Positions 10,231 through 20,541 of a DNA stretch of 64,000 nucleotides are shown here, in pieces. The position numbers and the translations under genes were made by a program. Origin of the DNA: JANQHO01 sp965218075 (GTDB taxonomy: Bacteria > Bacteroidota > Bacteroidia > Flavobacteriales > Schleiferiaceae); contig CBDCJZ010000003.1 of assembly GCA_965218075.1 (NCBI GenBank), positions 1,798,001-1,862,000 of the forward strand, in the 5' to 3' direction. How positions within the stretch are numbered: the stretch's first letter is position 1; each line of letters starts with the position of its first letter. The notes under the pieces are model-generated. The model saw nothing but the letters and a program-made list of their open reading frames with translations, had not been told where the DNA came from and searched no databases.

Positions 10231-10605
10231 TTAGTTTGTTTTTCTTTCGAGATAGTCTTCTCTAGAAGTCCATTTAACCTCTTCTTTTGTACAAATTTTT
10301 TGCATCCCTGTGTCGTTAGTAATAACTATGCATTGACAACCCCTCTCGTTTAAGTATTTTGCTGATGCTATGATAAAGGGGTCGGCAGAGCCCTGATTTT
10401 TTATTAGGGAAAATAATCTATCTCTAATACCTTTGTATTTGCTCGTTATCTCGGTTACTCTACGAAAAATATCTTCATCAATTTTTATAACCTGAAATTT
10501 ATGGTTTCCTTTAACTTCTTTTGTACCGATTTGTGCCTCTGAAATAAAAATATTATCTCCTGTGATTGATGGGCTTATACTATTTGTATCCACGATGTAA
10601 AACAT
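10231..10605 (-). CDS. DUF4411 / PIN-like protein
   Basis: A 124-residue protein with IVDTNSI at the start, matching the first acidic motif of PIN-type nucleases, and SADPFIIASAKYL and VITNDTG further on, the order found in DUF4411 proteins. Members usually pair with an ImmA-like gene, as here: the start codon overlaps the 3-prime end of the ImmA-like pseudogene by 26 bases. The protein is short for the family and lacks part of the region between the first and second motifs. If active it would be an RNase-type toxin; with its partner broken it may be a relic. Confidence 0.6.
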   Translation of the reverse strand: MFYIVDTNSISPSITGDNIFISEAQIGTKEVKGNHKFQVIKIDEDIFRRVTEITSKYKGIRDRLFSLIKNQGSADPFIIASAKYLNERGCQCIVITNDTGMQKICTKEEVKWTSREDYLERKTN

Positions 10606-11896
10606 TTTTCATCCCGTTAATTCTTTTGTCCAACTCGTCTGAGGAATAATAGACCTTGTTGAATAATGCATTTGATAAAACATTGCGGCTGAGTTTTGAG
10701 CTTTCGTTGATTATTTCCCTCGCATACCTTTTAGTGATATATCCTACCTGTGCCTTTGGGTAACTCAGCCCTTTGTTTCTCGCAAAGGTGGTCTCTGTTG
10801 ACATGTGTGCTACTTGATTTTTCATTTCTGTGTATTGTTCACGGCCAATTAAACGAATATCATGCAATCTTTTTATTAAAAATGTCGGCGTAGCTTTAAG
10901 TTCTCTACTTTTTTGTGGTATGGATTTAACATCAATGTCTTCTTCTTTGAATCGTAACATTTCTTCTTTTGGTAAGAGTATTTCTGATGTAACATCGTGT
11001 CTGTATTTTTCTTCTTCTGTAGATTTTTCGAACTCTTTTCCATTAAAGTAAAAGTTTGTGTGGTTGTATGCTATGTAGACCAACATTAGAACTATTCCAT
11101 AGATTTGCCTTCCTATAGGACTTTCTTCTTTGTTTATATCATCTTTTGTGTCGACGAAAACCCATGGCGCATTTTTCTCGTATTCATTTGGAACCCAAAA
11201 AGCACCAATTGTTTTTTCTTTTGTTTTATGAGGCATAATGCCGGGCATGTTGGTGCCTAATGAAATAAATATACCTTTCTCTGAGAGTCTATCTATTAAA
11301 TATTCTCTTCCTGAGGTCATTGTCTTGGCGGATCTAAGTTCATTTAAATTGATGTTGCAAAAACTTCTTATAATATCTGCCTCTGCCACTTCTTTTTTAT
11401 ATGTAACTTTTTTATTGGATAGATGTCCTACTAAGATGTCCTACTAAGATGTCCTACTAAGATGTCATCTATCTGATCTTTCAGCGTAAGTTTTGAGCGG
11501 TATTCTTGCTTGTTTTTATATCTTCTGCAATATCTAGTATGGTCCTGATTTCACCTGAATCACAACCATATGTACTCAAATCGCGGACTGATTTGTTACT
11601 CACACGAAGTACTTTTCTTTTGTTCTCTAGGTGTTTATGATATGTTTCTTTTCCATTCAGAAGGAAAAATGGTGTTGGAATAGACATCCTCTTGGAGAGG
11701 GCCCAAAGATCACTTAAAGACATTTCCCTGCCTTCTAGTACGTCTTTAACTTTTTTGTATCGTCCCCCAAAACCAATTCTTTAAACACCTCAAGACTCAC
11801 TGTGCCAATAACAGAAGACTTGCTTTTAATGTGTAAACAACAATTTTCCGCTTTCTCTGGGAAAAGTGACATCTGTTTTTGGAGGTTAATTGGCAT
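10580..11896 (-). pseudogene. ImmA/IrrE (COG2856)-like partner of DUF4411, broken
   Basis: Joining three frames gives one protein of about 430 residues. The frame from 11896 (MPINLQKQMSLFPEKAEN) breaks at a C5/G5 run at 11764-11768. The next (LSDLWALSKRMSIPTPFFLL) matches the LAKKL-I-P stretch of COG2856 proteins and stops at 11481. The last (KEVAEADIIRSFCNINLNEL, then SEILLPKEEMLRF) runs to 10580. Two extra copies of a 13-bp repeat at 11421-11459 put stops into the joint; with one copy the frame would read DDILVGHLSNKK. I see no HExxH motif where ImmA peptidases carry it, so even the ancestor may have lacked peptidase activity. Confidence 0.6.
11421..11459. repeat. 13-bp tandem repeat, three copies plus a partial
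   Basis: AGATGTCCTACTA occurs three times head to tail (11421, 11434, 11447), followed by AGATGTCATCT. Since 13 is not a multiple of three, each copy changes the frame of the ImmA-like gene. Slipped-strand mispairing is the likely origin. Confidence 0.9.
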
Positions 11897-12293
11897 AAGT
11901 ATTTTATACGCTTCGTGTAGTCACCTTGTCTCAATAAAACATCTGTTAGCCTGTAGAAACAGGTTGATAATTTTTCTTTTGTTAAGGTGCCTTACTCTGG
12001 TTATTAGAGCTTTATATTAAGTGAAGGGGGTCACGATTTCTTGTATTATACTTCATCCTTAAATACAAAAAAATATGAGAAATCTCAAGAGGAGGAAAAG
12101 TATTGTTTGTGAAGTGGGGCGGTATTTCTGCTTTCTTGCATTTCTTCCGGCACCTCCCGTTTCTTTTTCCGTTTTGGAATCAATTCATCGGAACATCTAT
12201 GTCCCCTAATATAATTGGCCAGAGTTTTTACTTGTATTGACAAAGCTAAAGGAGATTATTCTAAATTTACTGTTCGCTAAAAATCCAACTCAA
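11897..12293. other. intergenic boundary between foreign and native DNA
   Basis: No convincing gene. It lies between the decayed toxin-like locus and pruA. AT content rises rightwards into native sequence. I found no insertion-sequence ends and no copy of the tRNA-Gln 3-prime end that would mark the right border of an integrated element. Confidence 0.4.
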
Positions 12294-13925
12294 ATGCAAA
12301 AAGGTTTTTATAACATACCAATAGTGGCAAACGAACCTGTAAAAACATATGCTCCCAAAAGTATTGAAAGAAAAGAAGTTCAGAAAGTATACGATGAATT
12401 CTGGGAGGAGAATATGGAAATCCCGATGGTTATAAATGGAAGGGCTATCACTACTGGAAACTTACAAAGGGTAATATCACCACATGATCATCAACATGAT
12501 GTAGGTTCTTATCATTTTGGTACATCTGAGCATGTATACCAAGCTATTAATGCTTCCTTAGGAGCTAAGGAAGAATGGGATGCCATGGGTTGGGAGCAGC
12601 GTGCGGCAATTTTTTTAAAAGCAGCTGACTTGCTGGCCGGACCTTACCGTGCCAAAATCAACGCTACCACTATGATTGGTCAGGGTAAGAATATTCACCA
12701 AGCTGAAATTGATGCTGCCTGTGAAATGATAGATTTTCTTCGTTTTAACGTGCAATATATGGCTGAAATCTATCATCAGCAACCCGAGTCTGATAAGGGT
12801 ACATGGAACAGAGTAGATTATCGGCCATTAGAGGGTTTTACCTTTGCAATTACCCCGTTCAACTTTACTGCTATTGCCGGTAACCTTCCTACTAGCATAG
12901 CCATGATGGGAAATACCGTTGTATGGAAGCCATCTTTAAATCAAATTTATTCTGCTAACATTTTAATGCAAGTGTTCCAAGAAGCAGGCTTACCTGATGG
13001 GGTGGTCAACATGGTTTTCACTGATCCCCAGGAAACAGCTGATATTGTGTTTTCTCATTCTGATTTCGCAGCTCTACATTATACTGGTTCAACAGAGGTG
13101 TTCAAAGGAATATGGAAAACTATTGGAGAAAATATCGACCAGTACAAATCGTATCCTCGCATAGTAGGTGAAACGGGAGGTAAGGATTTTATTATAGCTC
13201 ACAAAACGGCTCATGCAAGACAAGTGGCTACTGCCATGGTTAGAGGAGCTTTTGAATACCAAGGACAGAAATGTAGCGCTGCCTCAAGAGCATATATACC
13301 ATCTAACCTTTGGGGGGATATTAAAAATTATATGGTCGAAGATATCAAGACCTTCAAAATGGGTTCTCCTAGAGATTTTACCAACTTTATCAATGCAGTT
13401 ATTCACGAATGCTCTTTTGACAAGCTAGCTGTTTGTATAGATCGAGCTAAAGCTGATATTGAAGTAGAGATTATAGCTGGTGGCAACTACGATAAGAGTA
13501 AGGGTTACTTTATTGAACCTACGGTTTTATTAGTTAAAGATCCTCAGTATGAAACTATGCGGGAAGAGTTATTCGGGCCTGTATTAACTATTTATGTTTA
13601 CGATGAGCACAAGTATGATGAAACCCTTGAACTAGTTGATCAGACTTCCTACTATGGATTAACTGGTGCCATATTTGGAAAAGATCGCTATGCTATTTCT
13701 AAGGGAGTTAATAAGCTAAGAAATGCAGCCGGCAATTTCTATATTAGTGATAAGCCCACAGGGGCCCTTGTTGGTCAACAACCTTTTGGAGGCAGCCGTG
13801 CATCAGGTACCAATGATAAAGCAGGTTCTATGATAAATCTGCTGCGCTGGGCTAGTCCCAGGGTAATTAAAGAAACTTTTGTTTCACCTGTCGACTATCG
13901 CTATCCTTTTTTAGCCGAAGATTAA
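12294..13925 (+). CDS. pruA: L-glutamate gamma-semialdehyde (1-pyrroline-5-carboxylate) dehydrogenase
   Basis: Aldehyde dehydrogenase that oxidises glutamate semialdehyde to glutamate with NAD, the second step of proline breakdown. The 543-residue protein has GFTFAITPFNFTAIAGNLP (cofactor loop), GETGGKDF with the general-base glutamate, and EYQGQKCSAASRAY with the catalytic cysteine, and ends with QQPFGGSRASGTNDKAG. The frame is open from a TTG at 12237, but the ATG at 12294 gives MQKGFYNIPIVANEPV, the usual start of Cytophagales homologues. Native AT-rich codon use; no putA-type fusion and no proline dehydrogenase beside it. Confidence 0.95.
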   Translation: MQKGFYNIPIVANEPVKTYAPKSIERKEVQKVYDEFWEENMEIPMVINGRAITTGNLQRVISPHDHQHDVGSYHFGTSEHVYQAINASLGAKEEWDAMGWEQRAAIFLKAADLLAGPYRAKINATTMIGQGKNIHQAEIDAACEMIDFLRFNVQYMAEIYHQQPESDKGTWNRVDYRPLEGFTFAITPFNFTAIAGNLPTSIAMMGNTVVWKPSLNQIYSANILMQVFQEAGLPDGVVNMVFTDPQETADIVFSHSDFAALHYTGSTEVFKGIWKTIGENIDQYKSYPRIVGETGGKDFIIAHKTAHARQVATAMVRGAFEYQGQKCSAASRAYIPSNLWGDIKNYMVEDIKTFKMGSPRDFTNFINAVIHECSFDKLAVCIDRAKADIEVEIIAGGNYDKSKGYFIEPTVLLVKDPQYETMREELFGPVLTIYVYDEHKYDETLELVDQTSYYGLTGAIFGKDRYAISKGVNKLRNAAGNFYISDKPTGALVGQQPFGGSRASGTNDKAGSMINLLRWASPRVIKETFVSPVDYRYPFLAED

Positions 13926-14174
13926 GAATAAAAGAGGAGCTTAATTTCTTTTCTTATAAGCACAAGCTCGTAATCTAGCTGTTCCAATTTGCGATTAATC
14001 GTGTTTTAAAGGCTTTCCCCCAATTTTTCTCTAGCTATAAAAAGACTTATAAACTTAATAGGTAGTGAAAATTTGCCTGTACTGTTTAGACCTGGGAGCT
14101 AGTTTCAAATTAGAATGATGAAGATTAGAAACAAGTAATGTTAAATTAATGTTTATTTAATGTAAATTAATTTG

Positions 14175-14182
14175 TATATTTG
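14175..14182 (+). promoter_or_regulatory. Bacteroidota -7 box upstream of the MORN-like gene
   Basis: TATATTTG fits TAnnTTTG, the -7 element of Bacteroidota housekeeping promoters, 29 bases before the ATG at 14211. I see only a weak -33 element. Confidence 0.55.
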
Positions 14183-14210
14183 TGCTTTATTAACTTTAAA
14201 TTAAGAAGCT

Positions 14211-14567
14211 ATGAAAACGATAAAATTGTTTGTAAGTATGCTGGTTTCCATGACTGCATTTACTTCAGTAGCTCAACCAGAATCTGAATATAAAAGAGTT
14301 GGGAAGCAAATTTTGATTACTCATTACTATCCTAATGGTACTATAAAAGAACAAGGGCATTACTTCAATGGAGTTCCCAACGGTAAGTGGATGCAATTTG
14401 ATGAAGAAGGCAGCATTTTAGCAGAATCCTATTATGAAAATGGCAATAAGGAAGGGAAATGGTTTATATGGAAAAATGATAGAAATTATCTTTTAGAAGT
14501 TACTTATAGAGACAATGTTTTATCAGCATGCCAAAAGTGGAAAAAAGACCTATTGGTAGATAGGTAG
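14211..14567 (+). CDS. secreted MORN-variant repeat protein
   Basis: A 118-residue protein with a cleavable signal (LFVSMLVSMTAFTSVAQ) and two MORN-variant units, YYPNGTIKEQGHYFNGVPNGKW and ESYYENGNKEGKWFIW, of the kind in YwqK-like proteins. MORN variants are beta-hairpin repeats with varied binding roles, so no specific function can be given. It is monocistronic with its own TAnnTTTG promoter box, and a short hairpin follows it. Native codon use; frame intact. Confidence 0.65.
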   Translation: MKTIKLFVSMLVSMTAFTSVAQPESEYKRVGKQILITHYYPNGTIKEQGHYFNGVPNGKWMQFDEEGSILAESYYENGNKEGKWFIWKNDRNYLLEVTYRDNVLSACQKWKKDLLVDR

Positions 14568-14592
14568 ATTTGGTTATAAAAGCTAGAATGAT

Positions 14593-14616
14593 TACCGATT
14601 TTTTCGCTTTTCGGTA
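14593..14616. terminator. short hairpin after the MORN-like gene
   Basis: TACCGA at 14593 pairs with TCGGTA at 14611 across a T-rich loop. No T tract follows, so it is a weak terminator candidate. Confidence 0.3.
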
Positions 14617-14823
14617 TTCCCTTGTCAAATCTAGTACTTTAAAGAAATTTTTATGATTTCCGAAAAAACCTCAAAAGAGTTTTCTAAAAAAGGAAGTTGA
14701 CAATAAAACCATATTGGCAAACCTGCTTAGTTATAAGTACTTTAAAGCACTGTAACCTGCTAAGCCAAAGTAAAAAGTAATTGGCAATACGTGCTTAAAC
14801 ATAAATAGGCGGTATGGATAAAG

Positions 14824-15906
14824 TCATTCCAGTTTTATTCTGAATTTTGAGATATTTTCGAAATGAAAGTCAGAAGATCGGTTGTAATAACTTAAAAGAA
14901 GATCTTTCCCAATAGACTTAATTGAATTGGCATTTGTGAGTATCTTGGGGGCCTTTAGCCCATTACCAAAAGTGATATTGCCTATAATAACCCGAGCTTC
15001 GTCCCAAAGGCTTTGATTGATAAAATATTCAAGAGTGGTGGCTCCGCCTTCTACGAGAACGGACTGTATATTTTTTTGATAGCAGTAATTGAGTATTTGA
15101 GAAATTACTTCCTTCTTAAAATCTAGCTCAACATATTTTTCTTTAGTCCGGAAGTGTTTTTTATGATGAAAGACCATGACGTTGCTGTTATTGAAGATCC
15201 GAGCAGTGGAAGGAATTTTCAGATCGCAGTCTATTATAATTCTAAGAGGGTCTTTTCCCTTAAGTTCCTTTACTGTCAGTTCGGGATCATCATTCAAAAC
15301 GGTTTGAGTACCCACTAAAATAGCATCTTCGCAAGCCCGCCACCGATGGACTCTAGCTTTGGTATAAGGGTTCGTAATCCAATTAACCCCCTTTTCATGC
15401 GGCTTTCTATTTTTATCCATAAAGCCATCCAAAGTTTGAGCCCATTTTAAAATTACATAAGGTCTTTTTTTGGTGTGGTAAGTAAAGAATCTGCGGTTTA
15501 AAAATTCCACTTCTTTTTGGAGAATTGCTTCTGTAACTTCAATTCCTGAATCTTGAAGTTTCTCAATTCCTCTGCCATTTACTTTGGAATTTTTATCACG
15601 GCAAGCAATTACCACCTTAGGGATTTTCTTTTCCACAATGAGATCTACACAGGGAGGAGTTTTGCCATGATGAGAACATGGCTCTAAGCTGACATAGAGA
15701 GTAGCTTGTTGCAAAATCACATGGTCCACAACAGAATTAATCGCATTCACTTCAGCATGTGGTTCTTCAGATTTGCGATGCCATCCTTCACCAATAATGT
15801 AGCCATCTTTAACAATAACGCAGCCTACCATTGGATTGGGAGAAGCGGTTCCCAAGCCGTTTTTTGCCAATTCTAAGCAGCGATTCATATAAATTTCATG
15901 TTCCAT
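14824..15906 (-). CDS. ribD: bifunctional riboflavin biosynthesis deaminase/reductase
   Basis: Catalyses the deamination and then the side-chain reduction of the pyrimidine intermediate in riboflavin synthesis. The N-terminal cytidine-deaminase-like half has the zinc motifs EPHAEVNAI (about residue 50) and EPCSHHGKTPPC. The C-terminal half is a DHFR-like reductase with VILKWAQTLDGF and SVLVEGGATTLEYF. The 360-residue length is normal. No other rib genes are adjacent, as is common in Bacteroidota. Frame and motifs are intact. Confidence 0.95.
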   Translation of the reverse strand: MEHEIYMNRCLELAKNGLGTASPNPMVGCVIVKDGYIIGEGWHRKSEEPHAEVNAINSVVDHVILQQATLYVSLEPCSHHGKTPPCVDLIVEKKIPKVVIACRDKNSKVNGRGIEKLQDSGIEVTEAILQKEVEFLNRRFFTYHTKKRPYVILKWAQTLDGFMDKNRKPHEKGVNWITNPYTKARVHRWRACEDAILVGTQTVLNDDPELTVKELKGKDPLRIIIDCDLKIPSTARIFNNSNVMVFHHKKHFRTKEKYVELDFKKEVISQILNYCYQKNIQSVLVEGGATTLEYFINQSLWDEARVIIGNITFGNGLKAPKILTNANSIKSIGKDLLLSYYNRSSDFHFENISKFRIKLE

Positions 15907-16198
15907 GAAGCAGCAGGCTTACCAGTCTTGTTCTAGGTTAATCAGGTTTGTGTTCCCTCTAATGAAGAACTGGAAAATCAAAGTTTTAATAAGACACAAA
16001 GCATCGAAATATAATATTGACTAAATTAAAAAAGAATATTGCCAGAACCCAAGGGAACTGAAAAGCATTGAAATTTGAGCTAGACTGAAAGACTAGTAGG
16101 ACTACACCAGAAACCACTATGTCGACACCATTAAAAATTGCACTGACTCCCATCAAGAGTGATGGTTTGGCTCACAGATATAAACTCAGCCCTTTTAC

Positions 16199-16957
16199 TT
16201 AATTAAATTGCTGAAGAAAATCATCCAATTCCTTTTCTTTTACGTACTCCCAAAAACAGTACTGAACGCTTTTGAGGAATTCGTAATCGCTAAAGGTTCT
16301 AATTTTTACCGGTATAAATTTGCAGTAAAACATAAGAGCTTCTAGCTCTTCGCGGCTTAGACCTGTAAGCTTTATCACACTTTTTCGATTATTACTTTCT
16401 TTGAGTTTTTTACGATAGTGGTCTTCAATCTTTAATTCTGCCAATTTGCGTAATTGACGCGGACGGCTCCCGAAAAGATTATAAAGATATTCAGCTGGAT
16501 TCCGTGGGCTTGCTTCAATGATACGTCCATCATCAATTTCTTCGTCATTGGGAATATCAGGTTTGTTTAGCTTTATTTCCTTAGGATCATTAGAAGTGAG
16601 CTTGTAACTGAAAACACTTACTTCATTGAGTAGATAATTTTGTTCTTCCATAAAGATTGACACGGCTTCAACTGCGGAGGAGCTGTCTGAATATATAAAA
16701 TAGAAGTATTTGTAAGCTATATTGGAAAATACTATAGTATCGCCAAATTGTAAGCTGATTTCAAAAGTTCCATTGTTATCTGATAAAGTACCTTTCAAAT
16801 TTCGGATATTGATCACATGGACTCTAGGAATAGTTTTTCCGGTTTTTTGGTCAATCACTATGCCCGTCAATTTTTGGGCTTGCGTATGTTTATTAAACAT
16901 AGCCAAAATACATCCAGCTACAACAAACTTATAAAGTTGTTTTAATCGCATTAGCAT
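16199..16957 (-). CDS. CarboxypepD_reg-like domain protein, exported
   Basis: A 252-residue protein with an N-terminal signal (FVVAGCILAMFNKHTQAQ), then a carboxypeptidase-regulatory-like beta-sandwich (LTGIVIDQKTGKTIPRVHV, GTLSDNNGTFEIS), as found at the start of TonB-dependent receptors and in stand-alone periplasmic proteins of Bacteroidota. The C-terminal half is helical and charged and I do not recognise it. No barrel follows, so it is not a receptor. Two start codons are possible (16957 and 16951), and the choice affects two residues only. Function unknown. Confidence 0.7.
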   Translation of the reverse strand: MLMRLKQLYKFVVAGCILAMFNKHTQAQKLTGIVIDQKTGKTIPRVHVINIRNLKGTLSDNNGTFEISLQFGDTIVFSNIAYKYFYFIYSDSSSAVEAVSIFMEEQNYLLNEVSVFSYKLTSNDPKEIKLNKPDIPNDEEIDDGRIIEASPRNPAEYLYNLFGSRPRQLRKLAELKIEDHYRKKLKESNNRKSVIKLTGLSREELEALMFYCKFIPVKIRTFSDYEFLKSVQYCFWEYVKEKELDDFLQQFN

Positions 16958-17861
16958 TCACCAAGTTATTATAGACGCAAAAGCTAAACAAAACTTCAGA
17001 CAAACAAAGTTCAATCAAATCAAAATTATGTTAAACACTAGGGGTAACTTGCTCGTTTACTTATCTAATGGCGAAATATTCTATTGTTTGGATAAGCTAG
17101 TAGTGATTTGGGATGTCAATTGCCCTCCGAGCTTTGGAGGAAATATTGAAAAGATTGCTCCCTGTACAATTATTATCAATCACCATGAGCAAGTTGTTAG
17201 TAAGTGTCTACGGGTTAAAAAGCTATCCAAGAGGTTATCGATTCAATACCTTTGCTTTAGTTAATGGACAAACAAAGACTCGGTTAATCTTAGTTTTGGA
17301 ATAAATAGTGAAACTGTTTTTTTTGATCGTCTAATAAAGATAATTGAGCAACACTAGACAGAGCAAGAGGGTGTTTTATAATATTTTCCCGGCTGGATTA
17401 CCTACCACGGTGGCGCTATCTGGTACATTTTTAATTAGCTACAGCCGGCCTTCAAACTAGAGCCTACCTACGGTTATACGTGGAATAATTACTGCTCCAG
17501 TTTCGGTATGAACGCTTTCTTTATTACTGTTCCTCCTCCACTAAAGTGTAGCATGTAGTTTAAGTAAGGTATTTCTAAAAATTTTTCAACAGCAACTTAT
17601 AATAAAATCCTTGCACGTATTCTACTGAAACTCACTTTCTTTACAAATGTCATATACACTGGTTAATTTTCCCATTTATATAGTCATTAAATCTTTTGAA
17701 AACGAAGGTAAAATTTGTCTAAATTTATGCTTTGAAAAGTATGTCGGGCTTATTGGCTTGTCTATTTTTCATTGAATCACAAGTAGTTATAAAAGATATT
17801 TCTTTTTTAAACCAGTCATGAACCACTTATCATCTAGTAACTTATAGCAACTAAGACTACA
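16958..17861. other. 900-base gap with small unrecognised frames
   Basis: A short frame at 17113-17304 and an overlapping one at 17028-17264 may be remnants of one small gene, but neither resembles a family I know. At 17575-17601 lies a copy of the dispersed element (AAAATTTTTCAACAGCAACT), shared with 42205-42228 on the other strand. Otherwise I see nothing. Confidence 0.4.
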
Positions 17862-18803
17862 ATGGGTTACCTCGAATTAACTATTTTAGGTTCAAATTCA
17901 GCTATTTCATTAGTTGACCGTCATCCTACTTCACAATTTTTAACACTTGCTAACCGCCATTTTTTAATTGACTGTGGAGAAGGAACCCAAGTGCAACTCC
18001 GCAAAAATGATATTGGTTTCGGGCGGATCAATCACATATTGATTAGCCATTTACACGGCGATCACATCTTTGGATTGATGCCTTTATTAACCAGTCTTCA
18101 CTTGCTGAATAGGCAAAAGGAGATACATATTTACGCTCTTGCTGAACTGAAAAAAGTTATTCAAACCCTATTGAAAGCCTGCGAGACATCGATTAAATAT
18201 CCTCTTAGTTTTCATCCCTTGAACAGTGAGAAAAAAGAAGTAATCATTGAAGATGATAAGGTAAACGTCACTTCCTTTCCTCTTATGCACGGTATGCCTT
18301 GTTGTGGATTTTTATTTGAAGAAAAGCCACGCTCTAAATACATTTTGAAAAGTACTCTTAAAAAAGATAAGATTCCCATAAGTGAAATCAAAAAAGAGCA
18401 GAAACACGACTGGGTAAATGAAACAGGAGAAATTATTCCCAATGTGCGGCTAACTGCTCCTGCTGAAGAACCACTGACTTATGCTTTTTGTACCGATACG
18501 CTACCTGTTGATCATCTGGATAACTTCTTTACTAATCCTAAGCTGTTGTACCACGAAGCAACTTTTAAAGAAGAGCATGCACAAATAGCTTTGAAAACTA
18601 ATCATAGTACCGCCCAACAGGCAGCGCAAATGGCCTTGAAAGTAAAAGCTGAAAACTTGGTTCTGGGTCACTTTTCAACGCGCTATGATGGCTTGGATAT
18701 TTTGCTGCAAGAAGCCCGAGAAATTTTTCCCAATACTCATCTGGCCATTGAAGGCAAAAAGTATATCATCAAACATAAAGAGAGAGACTTGCAGATAATC
18801 TGA
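17862..18803 (+). CDS. rnz: ribonuclease Z
   Basis: Metallo-beta-lactamase-fold endonuclease that trims the 3-prime trailers of tRNA precursors in the cytoplasm. The 313-residue frame has FLIDCGEGTQVQL, the metal motif SHLHGDHIFGL near residue 65, the acidic metal ligand CTDT and the C-terminal LGHFSTRY histidine motif. Substrate tRNAs here lack encoded CCA (see tRNA-Gln), which fits a need for RNase Z. Native AT-rich composition; intact. Confidence 0.95.
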   Translation: MGYLELTILGSNSAISLVDRHPTSQFLTLANRHFLIDCGEGTQVQLRKNDIGFGRINHILISHLHGDHIFGLMPLLTSLHLLNRQKEIHIYALAELKKVIQTLLKACETSIKYPLSFHPLNSEKKEVIIEDDKVNVTSFPLMHGMPCCGFLFEEKPRSKYILKSTLKKDKIPISEIKKEQKHDWVNETGEIIPNVRLTAPAEEPLTYAFCTDTLPVDHLDNFFTNPKLLYHEATFKEEHAQIALKTNHSTAQQAAQMALKVKAENLVLGHFSTRYDGLDILLQEAREIFPNTHLAIEGKKYIIKHKERDLQII

Positions 18804-19052
18804 CTTGCTATGGAACCAATGTATTTATGAATTTGAAGACTAATCTTCCACTTTGGGTTTTTCATCACATATTCTGGTATTAATGACATTATCTGTTCTC
18901 TTTTACTTCATTCTGGTTGTAAAAAAGTGAGCACTTATCTTATTTACCCTCACAGCATGCTTCTCAGCCTAGATAAAGTCGTGTTTATTGTAAACAATAA
19001 CTTTCAGTTCATGAGCTGAGCGATATATTTCTTTTTACCGGAGACTTGTTTT

Positions 19053-19476
19053 TTAGGTGGTAGGCATATCCAATCTCAACAGTCGCTTAAAAGCATAAGC
19101 CCCTAAAAAGTTTCGATATGTATCTTCAATTTTCTTTGATATAAACCCTTTGTGAGAAGAGTCATATTCCAAAATAAGTGGCTCCCCTCCCGTCACCGCT
19201 ATAATATCCGAATAACGGCTGGCATTTTCAGAAATGAAATCAATATCTTTAAGTGAATATACATGAAGACCCCAACTTTCTTTTACTCCACACCAATAAC
19301 AGTTTATGAGTCCCCAAGTCTTATAAAATAAGCTGATTTTACCGTATAAAAGCTTTCCCCTGTATGGTGTGTAGAGCTACTTACCATCAAAGGCAACTTA
19401 AACTCCTTAATTTCATTAATACTTTTGCCTCGTTCGTCATTCCAGCAATGATAAAAAAGCTTAGAATTTTAATCAT
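19053..19476 (-). pseudogene. unrecognised small gene, frameshifted
   Basis: From the ATG at 19476, with AGGAG upstream, a signal-like start (MIKILSFFIIAGMTNEA) runs about 30 residues to a stop. A second frame carries EIKEFKLPLMVSSS and a third the rest (LFYKTWGLINCYWCGVKESW, IIAVTGGEPLILEYD), ending at the TAA at 19053. Joined, they give one protein of about 140 residues broken by two frameshifts. I do not recognise the family. It sits just left of cas1 and may once have belonged to the defence locus. Confidence 0.5.
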
Positions 19477-19638
19477 AAACGACTCCTATTTTAATTAAGC
19501 TTAATTAAAGAGGGAAGAAATACTGAAAAGCTCATACCGAAATCGATACCTAGTACCTAGGTTATCTTTTTTGGAAAAATTCTTATCAAAACTATATGCA
19601 TAATGTAGCTTAGTATTTTGGTAATTCTCAAAAAAAAC

Positions 19639-20541
19639 GTGATCAAAAGAACTCTTGTTTTTTCTAAGCCATATCACGTGGCATCTAAAATGGAACAGAT
19701 AGTAGTCACTTGTAAAACCACCGGTGAAATAAAACAGATGCCCGCAGAAGATATAGGTTTTGCAATCTTTGAAAACAGGGAGATAACGTTTACACAAAGC
19801 GTGATAGCCCTATTCAATAAAAACAAAACTGCTGTAATTTTTTGCAATAACAAGCATTTACCCGATAGCATGTTGTTGAATCTGGATAGCAACCAGATAC
19901 AAACGGAGCGTTTCAAATTTCAGATTGAAGCCAATCTTCCGTTACGGAAAAATTTGTGGAAACAAACTGTCATTCACAAAATTAAAAACCAAGCTATGCT
20001 GCTTCGCATAGTGGGGAAAACCCACGAGCCCCTGCTGCGCTTTGCTGCAATGGTAAAAAGTGCTGATAGTGAAAATATGGAAGCTAAGGCTGCTCGCTAT
20101 TACTGGAACAAGCTTTTTGAAATCAGCAATTTTAAACGGGAAAGAGAGGGCATACCTCCCAATAACCTATTAAATTATGGTTATACTATTCTGAGAGCTG
20201 CCGTAGCCCGTGCATTGAGCTCGAGTGGCCTTTTACCTTCTCTGGGCATTCATCATAAAAACCGTTACAATTCCTTTTGTTTGGCCGATGATATTATGGA
20301 GCCTTACCGCCCTTTTGTAGACTCAGTGGTTTGGGAAATAGTAATCCGGGAAAAAGATCTTCACTTATTGGATACGAAGCGCAAGGCACGCCTGCTCGCT
20401 GTTTTGACCCGTGACGTAAAATGGGTAAAATGGGGAAAAAGCAGTCCTCTAATGCTGGGAATTAGCACAACTACAGCTTCACTGGCACGCAGTTTCGAAG
20501 AAGGTAAATGCCGCCTTGCTTATCCCCTACTATGCGATTAA
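19639..20541 (+). CDS. cas1: CRISPR adaptation integrase Cas1 (type II-C)
   Basis: Metal-dependent integrase that, with Cas2, inserts new spacers at the leader end of the array. The residues expected for catalysis are present: glutamate in ENMEAKAARYYW (about residue 148), histidine in GIHHKNRYN (about 203) and DIMEPYRPFVD (about 218). The frame opens at a TTG at 19618, but the GTG at 19639 gives IKRTLVFSKPY, matching the usual MIKRTL start of the family. It overlaps cas2 by ten bases. A sampled 60-base line (19801-19860) has 17 G or C, far below the cas9 gene. Intact. Confidence 0.93.
   Translation: MIKRTLVFSKPYHVASKMEQIVVTCKTTGEIKQMPAEDIGFAIFENREITFTQSVIALFNKNKTAVIFCNNKHLPDSMLLNLDSNQIQTERFKFQIEANLPLRKNLWKQTVIHKIKNQAMLLRIVGKTHEPLLRFAAMVKSADSENMEAKAARYYWNKLFEISNFKREREGIPPNNLLNYGYTILRAAVARALSSSGLLPSLGIHHKNRYNSFCLADDIMEPYRPFVDSVVWEIVIREKDLHLLDTKRKARLLAVLTRDVKWVKWGKSSPLMLGISTTTASLARSFEEGKCRLAYPLLCD

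Noticed and set aside
5712..12236. A complete integrated element with tRNA-derived att sites
   Set aside because: No integrase gene and no second copy of the tRNA 3-prime sequence were found at the right side.
17028..17304. Two small overlapping frames as a gene
   Set aside because: Neither shows a known motif, start signal or native codon pattern clear enough to call.
18301..18315. GTTGTGGATT, equal to the first ten bases of the crRNA repeat
   Set aside because: It lies inside rnz in frame with conserved residues, and a ten-base match is expected by chance at this scale.
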